Of a stretch of DNA of 12,227 nt, positions 6,727-12,227 are shown in pieces; positions within the stretch are counted from its first letter, which is position 1; each line of letters starts with the position of its first letter. The notes beneath the pieces are model-generated. The model saw only the letters and a list, made by a program, of their open reading frames with translations. It did not search any database and was not told the DNA's origin. The DNA lies in contig CAYNGH010000101.1 in the NCBI GenBank assembly GCA_964396845.1, positions 1-12,227 of the forward strand. Direction: 5' to 3'. Position numbers and translations under genes: made by a program. The stretch is from CAYNGH01 sp964396845 (GTDB taxonomy: Bacteria; Vulcanimicrobiota; JAJTBE01; CAYNGH01).

Positions 6727-7644
6727 ATGAATCGAGTGGCCATTTGTATTTTTGTGATCACGACAATCCTGGGCATGTCCCTGGGACTGTGTCCCATTGC
6801 CTGTGCCCAAGGCATGGCAGTAGTAAATGTGCCGGTGACAGGGGTTTATAGAAGCCCCGATGAAACATCGGAGATGGTAACCCAGGCACTCTTCAACCAG
6901 CATCTCCGGATACTGCAGGAAAGCCGGGACTGGATCCGGGTGAGTGTGCCGGATCAACTCCGGGACTGGCAGGAATACCGGGGATGGGTTCCCGCTTCCC
7001 AGGTGACCCCTGTGGAGAAAAAACTCCCGGACAAGGGATCCTGGGTGGTTGTTTCTCATCCGGGAACTCAGTTTTATTACGGCCTGAGCCGGGATTCCAT
7101 AAGCCACCGGGTTTACTTCGGTACAACCCTGCAATATCTTGGTTACCGGGAAGACACCAGGCGGAAATACCGGGGCGGGCCGGTTTACTGGCTTCACTGC
7201 CGGACCTTTGACAATCAGGAAGGATGGATCTTTTATCATCATGCCCAGATCCGCCGGGGGCAACCCTTCGAACCCTCCGGGAACGGGGATCAACTGGCGG
7301 GAACCGCATCCCTGTTTGCCGGCTCTCCTTATCTGTGGGGAGGTATGACCAGCGGGGGGATCGATTGCTCAGGTCTGACATACATGGTTTATCGCTTCTG
7401 GGGATTTCCCATTCCCAGGGATGCAGATGAGCAGTTTCTGATGGGGCGGTCTGTGGGCTTTTCCCAGTTGAAACCGGGGGACCTGTTGTTTTTTGGCAGA
7501 GGATCCGGGGTGAACCATGTGGGGATTTACAGCGGTGGCGGTTGGATGATCCATGCCGGGAGAACCTCGGGTGTTGTGTCAGAGTCGATTCATTCGCAGG
7601 GCCTGATGAGGGATTTTATCGGTGCCCGCAGGATATTGGACTGA
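6727..7644 (+). CDS. Secreted SH3/NlpC-P60 peptidoglycan hydrolase
   Basis: A 305-residue exported cell-wall hydrolase. NlpC/P60 enzymes cut the peptide stems of peptidoglycan, usually at the D-Glu to diamino-acid bond. Residues 1-27 form a signal peptide ending near ACA-Q. Two SH3-like stretches follow, about 31-93 (VPVTGVYRSP... to RGWVPASQ) and 104-175, which would bind the wall. The catalytic domain spans about 187-303: Cys214 in GGIDCSGLTY, His264 in VNHVGIYSG and His276 in WMIHAG form the expected triad, and LKPGDLLFF is the usual strand before the first His. Everything needed for activity is present. No Shine-Dalgarno sequence precedes the ATG, but a good promoter lies so close that the mRNA is probably leaderless. 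The next gene starts two bases after the TGA, so the two are probably co-transcribed. Confidence 0.92.
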   Translation: MNRVAICIFVITTILGMSLGLCPIACAQGMAVVNVPVTGVYRSPDETSEMVTQALFNQHLRILQESRDWIRVSVPDQLRDWQEYRGWVPASQVTPVEKKLPDKGSWVVVSHPGTQFYYGLSRDSISHRVYFGTTLQYLGYREDTRRKYRGGPVYWLHCRTFDNQEGWIFYHHAQIRRGQPFEPSGNGDQLAGTASLFAGSPYLWGGMTSGGIDCSGLTYMVYRFWGFPIPRDADEQFLMGRSVGFSQLKPGDLLFFGRGSGVNHVGIYSGGGWMIHAGRTSGVVSESIHSQGLMRDFIGARRILD

Positions 7645-7646
7645 TA

Positions 7647-8489
7647 ATGGAAATCGCATTTTATTCAACATCACTGGAGGAGCTGGCCCTGCTGGAGAAG
7701 ACTGCCGGGCTGGCGGATGCTCTGCCGGAAAAATGGCGGAGTGATAGTTCCCGCAGGATTCATCGGGTCTATTTCGGACACGAATTCTGCCAGAGGCTCA
7801 TCCCCGGCTCCAGTGAAGTTCAACAGGCCATGGATCAGGCCCGGGAGATGGGAGCAGAATTTACCCTGGTAACTCCGCCGGTTACCGATGAAGGTCTTCG
7901 TGAGTGGATGAAGATTGTAGGACTTCTGGCGGGGATGAATGACAGGGTGGAAGTGGTGTTCAATGATCTGGGGCTGTTCAGTGAGGCTCTCCATCGCTGG
8001 CCAGGGATTATCCCCCTGCTGGGGAGGCTCCTGACCCGTCAGAAAAGAGGCCCCAGAGGTTCTCTCTTGAAAGGGAAAGTGCCTCCCGGTATGTGGGATC
8101 ACTTCCGGCGTTTTTCTGCGGATTCCCCTGAATCAGCCCGATTTTTTCGTGAGCTGGGGTTTGTCCGGTATGAGCTGGACAATATCCCCGCAGGAATCCT
8201 CCGGGACTCCCGAATCCCCGCATCCCTTTATTATCCTTATATGTATGTTTCCATGACCCGGCTTTGCCTTGCTGCTGACTGCTTTCACCGGAAGGAACCT
8301 TTTCGGGCATTGATCCCCTGCGGAAGTGAATGCCGGAGTGTAGGTTTTTTGCTTTCCCACCGGTGTATTCCCGGCAGGGTGATCATGGCGGGGAATGCCC
8401 AGTTGACAGAAAACCGCCGACTGCCCCATGAACCCCAGGAGATTCATATAGATCGCCTGGTGATACAACCGGAAATCTTTTCCGACTGA
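7647..8489 (+). CDS. U32 peptidase-like protein with a C-terminal cysteine cluster
   Basis: A 280-residue cytoplasmic protein with no signal peptide. The middle (EFTLVTPPVTDEGL at 71-84, then VEVVFNDLGLF at 101-111 and LLGRLLTRQKRGPR at 124-137) resembles the alternating strand-helix barrel of the U32/YhbV-UbiV group, where a VND-LG segment is followed by an LGR block. Near the C terminus Cys207, Cys212, Cys225 and Cys229 form CX4C-X12-CX3C; in UbiU/UbiV such cysteines bind a [4Fe-4S] cluster. I suggest an iron-sulfur protein of this wider group, with moderate confidence and unknown substrate. The frame is open upstream inside the hydrolase gene, but ATG 7647, two bases after that gene's stop (TGATAATG), is the natural coupled start. 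Whether it works with the cell-wall enzyme is not visible from sequence. Confidence 0.6.
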   Translation: MEIAFYSTSLEELALLEKTAGLADALPEKWRSDSSRRIHRVYFGHEFCQRLIPGSSEVQQAMDQAREMGAEFTLVTPPVTDEGLREWMKIVGLLAGMNDRVEVVFNDLGLFSEALHRWPGIIPLLGRLLTRQKRGPRGSLLKGKVPPGMWDHFRRFSADSPESARFFRELGFVRYELDNIPAGILRDSRIPASLYYPYMYVSMTRLCLAADCFHRKEPFRALIPCGSECRSVGFLLSHRCIPGRVIMAGNAQLTENRRLPHEPQEIHIDRLVIQPEIFSD

Positions 8490-8583
8490 ACGGGGAAGAA
8501 TGGAAACGATGTGATTCTGCCGGATAAAGGATTCGGCCTGCTTTTGTCAAAATGGTCATCAACAAGGTATTGCAGAGGATTAT

Positions 8584-10101
8584 ATGAGCCTACTGGACAG
8601 GGTTCTTCAGGACAGATACAGGATAGACAAGAAAATCGGCGAAGGCGGTATGGGACAGGTTTACCGCGCCGTTGATGTTCAAAACGGCGATTTTGTGGCC
8701 ATCAAGGTTCTAAAAGAAGACCTTTGCCTCAAGGATGCCTACCTTAAACGATTCCGCCGGGAAATCCGGGCCGGGAATATCCTCAACCATCCGGGGATTG
8801 TCAAGCTTCTGGGGGAGGGAGAAATCGAAGGCAAGCCTTTTCTGGTGATGGAGTATGTGGAGGGATGCAATCTGCGACGCTGGGCCAGGAACAAGCGCCG
8901 GAACATTTCTTTCATACTGGAGAAGTTCGAGGGAATCTGCTCTGCCATCGACTGCGCCCACCGCCATAAGATAATTCACCGGGACATGAAACCGGAAAAT
9001 GTTCTGGTAACATATTCCGGCGAAGTCAAGATTATGGATTTTGGACTGGCCCGACGGCAGATGGAAACCTCCATGATCACATCTCCGGGGACCTTCATCG
9101 GCACAGTGATATACACATCGCCGGAACAGGCTGCAGGCCGGGAGATTGATCCCCGGTCTGATGTTTATGCCATCGGTGTTATGCTCTTTGAAATCCTCAC
9201 CGGGAAGCTCCCTTTTAAGGGGGACGATCCCATTGCGGTGCTGTTTCAGCACATTCACAATGATCCCCCCAGCCCCAGGGAGTTTAACAAGGACATCTCA
9301 CCTCAGCTGGAAAAACTGATAATGAAAGCTCTGGCCAAAGATCCTGATGAACGTTTTCAGACGGCCCTGGCCCTTGGCCGGGAGCTTGCCGGGGTGCGGG
9401 ACCCCATTTTAAATACCGCGGGAGAGCAATTTTCTCCGGTTATGTCAACTCCTCATTCCTGGGGGGCCGACAGTGAGGAGACAGAGCTTCTGCCCCGCCA
9501 CCACAGCGAAAGCCGGGAGTTGCCTGCCGGGGATATCGAAGTTACTTATATGATGCTGGAACTGCTGGATTTTACCGCCAAAACCGAGAATATTGACTAT
9601 CTTGCGGTGCAGAAGTTTCTTGATGAATTCAACAGACTGGTGGAAGACGCTGCCCTGGAATACGGTGCCAAACGAGTCATAACCAATACCGGCCCCCAGG
9701 GTTTTTATATCTTCAGATCCATTGATGACGAGAACCATGCCATATCAGCCCTTAAAACCGCCCGGAGAATTCAGAAAAGCCTTGTTACTCTCCGGGAGAT
9801 AAACCCGCAGGATCCCTTCTCCAGGATTGATTTCAATGTGGGAATACAGACAGACCTTGTCCCCGCGGGGCTTACCAGCCGGGAAAACCTGGAGAAACTG
9901 GCCCAGACCGAACGGTTTTATCACACAGCAACTTTGATTCTCAATCTGACCAAGGCTCTGCCTGGCGATGCCATCTTTGCCTGCGGTCTGACCTTCAGCC
10001 GGGGAGAAGATGAAATACCTGGAGCATTTTACAAAAAAATATTTGTCCGGGGCAAGAGGGACCCGGTGTTTGTTTATAAAATAGACCTGATCAGGGATTG
10101 A
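8584..10101 (+). CDS. Ser/Thr protein kinase fused to a degenerate class III cyclase-like domain
   Basis: A 505-residue cytoplasmic protein. Residues 12-270 are a complete Hanks-type kinase: glycine loop GEGGMGQVY (19-27), catalytic Lys41 in VAIK, Glu60 on helix C, catalytic loop HRDMKPEN (132-139), DFG (152-154) and SPE (179-181). After a linker rich in Ser, Glu and His (about 275-318), residues 319-503 follow the order of a class III nucleotidyl cyclase: a first strand (VTYMMLELLDFT), a GPQGFYIF block where cyclases have GDG, then DDENHAISAL, NVGIQTDLVPAG and a final VRGKRDPVFVYKI. The metal-binding aspartates are replaced (Glu326 and Pro/Gln371-372), so catalysis is unlikely and a sensory or dimerising role is inferred. 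There is no transmembrane segment. AGAGGA lies a few bases upstream of the ATG. Its substrate is unknown. Confidence 0.9.
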   Translation: MSLLDRVLQDRYRIDKKIGEGGMGQVYRAVDVQNGDFVAIKVLKEDLCLKDAYLKRFRREIRAGNILNHPGIVKLLGEGEIEGKPFLVMEYVEGCNLRRWARNKRRNISFILEKFEGICSAIDCAHRHKIIHRDMKPENVLVTYSGEVKIMDFGLARRQMETSMITSPGTFIGTVIYTSPEQAAGREIDPRSDVYAIGVMLFEILTGKLPFKGDDPIAVLFQHIHNDPPSPREFNKDISPQLEKLIMKALAKDPDERFQTALALGRELAGVRDPILNTAGEQFSPVMSTPHSWGADSEETELLPRHHSESRELPAGDIEVTYMMLELLDFTAKTENIDYLAVQKFLDEFNRLVEDAALEYGAKRVITNTGPQGFYIFRSIDDENHAISALKTARRIQKSLVTLREINPQDPFSRIDFNVGIQTDLVPAGLTSRENLEKLAQTERFYHTATLILNLTKALPGDAIFACGLTFSRGEDEIPGAFYKKIFVRGKRDPVFVYKIDLIRD

Positions 10102-10139
10102 CCGGTTTTTGTTCAAAGGAATGATGTTTCCGGAAATAA

Positions 10140-11696
10140 ATGATGGGAAAAACATTAATGAAACACAGAAAGATTACTGTTGAAAGATCCGTGGTTGTTC
10201 TGACATTCCTGGTTCTTTTTTTTGTGCTGGGCAGTGGAGCCTGGAGTGAAGAGCCTCCCGAAGGCCAGCATCCCATAGCGGGCATATTTGAAACCCTGCC
10301 GGCAACACAAACCGCGGGTTCCATCCCGTCCCGGGAGATCATCATTCCCTTCATCGAAGTGGAAACTCCCGCCGTTGAAGAAAAACAGGACTCATTGCCA
10401 GACCCTCTGAGCCTTCTGCCGGGACAGACCCTGACCCTCTCCCGGAGCATCGCTGTAGCTCTCCATTTCAACCCCCGTATGAAAATGTCCCGAGAGAATG
10501 TAGTTCAGGCCAGGGCCCGTTATCTGCAGGCAAAATCCTCAAAACAGCTCAAGTCGGATATTGTGGGAATGGCGGAAATTCACGGCCCCAGCAGTTCCAT
10601 ATATATTCCCTCTCCCATCAACCAGCGGTTTGATTTTATCCGGGATTACAACTATTTTGGCCGGCTCTCCCTTGAGTATCTGCTCACCACCTTCGGCAAG
10701 GTGGAAAATGCCGTGGCTGCCAGCTTTCTGAAGATAAACTCTGAGATGGAAAACCAGAAGACCGAAGAGAAGCAGATGATCTTCGATGTTAAGGAAGCCT
10801 ATTTTAACGTGCTCAAGACCGATGCCCTCATATCCTCGGCCAGGGACTACCTGGACTCTGCCCGGGAACATCAGCAGAGGGCTGAATCCCTTCACGGCCA
10901 GGGAATTGTATCCCGCTTTGACGTGGTCCGGGCACAGCTGGAAGTATCCCGGGCCGGGCAGACTCTTCTAAAAGCCAGAAATGCCGGGCTTCTGGCCCGT
11001 TCAGTTCTTCTGACTCACCTGGGTTTTACCCGGCGGGTTCCCTTTGATGTGGAGGAGCCTTCCCCGATTATCATCGAGGATGGGGTTGAAATGGATGACA
11101 TCCTGAAAATGGCCTTGAAAAACCGTCACGAGATAAAAGCTCTGGAACAGGATCGGGAAGCTGCCCGGCTGATCTGCAAGGCAGCCTGGGCGGCCAGGTA
11201 TCCCGAGGTCATGCTGTCGGCCAACTATGACCGCCAGACCGGCTCTGTGGTTATTCAGGATTATGCCTGGTCTGTTGGGATGAAGGTGCGGGTTCCTGTC
11301 CTTGACGGAGGAGAAGCCCGGGGGAAGATCCAGGAGGCGGAATCAGTGGGCCGTGCTCTGGACAGTGCCATGGAGGGCCTCGAAATGAAGGTTCATCTTG
11401 AGGTGGAACAAGCCTGGCTGGATCTTGTTCAGGCCCGGGAAGTGGAACGGGTCAGCCGGGAAGATGTGGCAACTGCCCAGGAAGGATACCGTATGGCTTC
11501 ATCCCGCTACCGGCATGGCATGTCCACTGCCATCGAAATGGAAGATGCCCTGCGTTCTCTCAATGATTCGAAAAACAACCACATAACAGCGAAATATGAT
11601 TATGATGTGGCCTTTGCCCGGCTGGAGCTGGTGGCAGGCACCGACATTCCTGCAAGAAGCCTTACCCTTCACGGAGGTATGAAAACCAATGAATAA
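10140..11696 (+). CDS. TolC-family outer-membrane efflux channel
   Basis: TolC-type proteins form the trimeric outer-membrane tunnel of tripartite efflux and type I secretion pumps. This one has 518 residues. The N terminus (to about residue 36, GAWS) is a signal peptide, followed by a Pro-rich stretch to about 95. Two OEP repeats follow: about 97-295, with FGKVENAV after the first beta strand, and about 318-500, with the matching VPVLDGGEARGKIQEA. Long coiled-coil helices (about 205-290 and 400-480) are typical. The extra N-terminal segment of about 60 residues before the first repeat is a little unusual. ATG 10140 is used; tandem ATGs at 10143 and a later one at 10158 are possible starts. 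The gene overlaps the next by eight bases, so channel and adaptor are coupled. Confidence 0.92.
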   Translation: MMGKTLMKHRKITVERSVVVLTFLVLFFVLGSGAWSEEPPEGQHPIAGIFETLPATQTAGSIPSREIIIPFIEVETPAVEEKQDSLPDPLSLLPGQTLTLSRSIAVALHFNPRMKMSRENVVQARARYLQAKSSKQLKSDIVGMAEIHGPSSSIYIPSPINQRFDFIRDYNYFGRLSLEYLLTTFGKVENAVAASFLKINSEMENQKTEEKQMIFDVKEAYFNVLKTDALISSARDYLDSAREHQQRAESLHGQGIVSRFDVVRAQLEVSRAGQTLLKARNAGLLARSVLLTHLGFTRRVPFDVEEPSPIIIEDGVEMDDILKMALKNRHEIKALEQDREAARLICKAAWAARYPEVMLSANYDRQTGSVVIQDYAWSVGMKVRVPVLDGGEARGKIQEAESVGRALDSAMEGLEMKVHLEVEQAWLDLVQAREVERVSREDVATAQEGYRMASSRYRHGMSTAIEMEDALRSLNDSKNNHITAKYDYDVAFARLELVAGTDIPARSLTLHGGMKTNE

Positions 11697-12227
11697 TCGA
11701 ACTGGACTGATAATTATTCTGGGAGTCCTGATAATAGCCTTGTTTGCCGGCTGTGGAGCCCCCCGAAAAGAACCTCCCTCGACAGAAGCCGATAAAACCC
11801 CGGTGATGGTAATTCAGCCGGGAATTATGGCATATCAGGAAACTCTCGACTTTCCCGGGCTTACCGATGCTCCTCGCCTGACCAGGGTGGGGTTTCTGGT
11901 GCCGGGAAAGATTGCCCGCCTGAACCAGGAAGTGGGAGGCAGGGTTTCCCAGGGACAAATTATGGCTGTGCTGGATTCTGAAGATTACCTGGCCCAGGTG
12001 AACACTGCCTCGGCTCAGGTGACTCTTTCCCAGGCGAATCTTGCCAAGGTAAGAGCTGGAGCCCGTCAGCAGGAGATAGCCGCGGCAGAGAACCAGGTGT
12101 TTCAGGCAAAGGCGGCATACGACCATGCCCTTACTGAGTTCAAACGATACGAGGCAGTATATAAGGACGACGCCATCCCCAAGCAACAGTTCGACTCGGC
12201 CCGGGCCCAGTATGAACAGGTTCGTGA
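11689..12227 (+). CDS. HlyD/RND-type periplasmic adaptor lipoprotein (5' part, runs off right edge)
   Basis: Adaptors of this family bridge an inner-membrane pump and TolC. The first 179 codons are visible. The N terminus is a lipoprotein signal peptide with Cys22 in LFAGCG as the likely lipid-modified residue; Phe at -3 of the lipobox is less common. A Thr/Pro-rich linker follows, then half of a lipoyl-like domain (VPGKIARLNQEVGGRVSQGQIMAVLD) and a long coiled-coil hairpin starting with QVNTASAQVTLSQANLAK and continuing to the edge. The ATG overlaps the end of the channel gene by eight bases; GGAGG at 11673-11677 precedes it by eleven bases. An RND or ABC pump gene is expected next; which type cannot be told here. 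Confidence 0.92.
   Translation, partial: MNNRTGLIIILGVLIIALFAGCGAPRKEPPSTEADKTPVMVIQPGIMAYQETLDFPGLTDAPRLTRVGFLVPGKIARLNQEVGGRVSQGQIMAVLDSEDYLAQVNTASAQVTLSQANLAKVRAGARQQEIAAAENQVFQAKAAYDHALTEFKRYEAVYKDDAIPKQQFDSARAQYEQVR

Noticed and set aside
8544..8573. Promoter for the kinase gene (TTGTCA with a TATTGC-like -10)
   Set aside because: The -10 is poor and the spacing is 18; not strong enough to call.
1..12227. CRISPR array, tRNA, rRNA or insertion sequence
   Set aside because: I saw no regularly spaced repeats, no RNA gene signature and no transposase or terminal repeats anywhere in the window.

Overview
The window looks like a Gram-negative bacterial chromosome of intermediate GC. It encodes a TolC-type outer-membrane channel and a lipoprotein-type periplasmic adaptor, which imply an outer membrane. 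A Hanks-type Ser/Thr kinase fused to a cyclase-like domain, a U32-like cysteine-cluster protein and a type I-B CRISPR operon would fit a Desulfobacterota-like (or possibly spirochaete) host. That placement is inference only; no taxonomic marker gene is present.

Left part (1-4674, minus strand): part of a type I-B (Hmari-like) CRISPR-Cas operon, transcribed right to left as cas8b (Csh1/TM1802), cas7b (Csh2), cas5b (Cas5h), cas3. Cas3 runs off the left edge. The genes overlap by a few bases, as in one translationally coupled mRNA. Two features stand out. First, cas8b carries a single in-frame amber codon (3964-3966) just before its zinc-finger cysteines, while both halves stay open in the same frame. 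Second, a very strong Shine-Dalgarno sequence and an in-frame ATG inside cas8b (ATG at 3111-3109) would give a separate 141-residue C-terminal product, the expected Cas11b small subunit. cas6, cas4, cas1, cas2 and a repeat array are not in the window; some may lie beyond the left edge.

Middle (4675-6642): a divergent intergenic region with three operator-like dyads, then an unrecognised 526-residue protein with several Gly/Ala-rich hydrophobic segments and no signal peptide.

Right part (6727-12227, plus strand): an exported SH3/NlpC-P60 peptidoglycan hydrolase that appears to be made from a leaderless promoter. Two bases later comes a 280-residue protein with a U32-like cysteine cluster. A Ser/Thr kinase follows, with a degenerate class III nucleotidyl cyclase-like domain at its C terminus. 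Last are a TolC-family channel and an overlapping HlyD/RND-type adaptor lipoprotein cut by the right edge; these two would form the outer parts of a tripartite efflux or secretion pump, with the inner-membrane pump presumably encoded next. The hydrolase and U32-like genes look co-transcribed, and the channel and adaptor genes clearly are.
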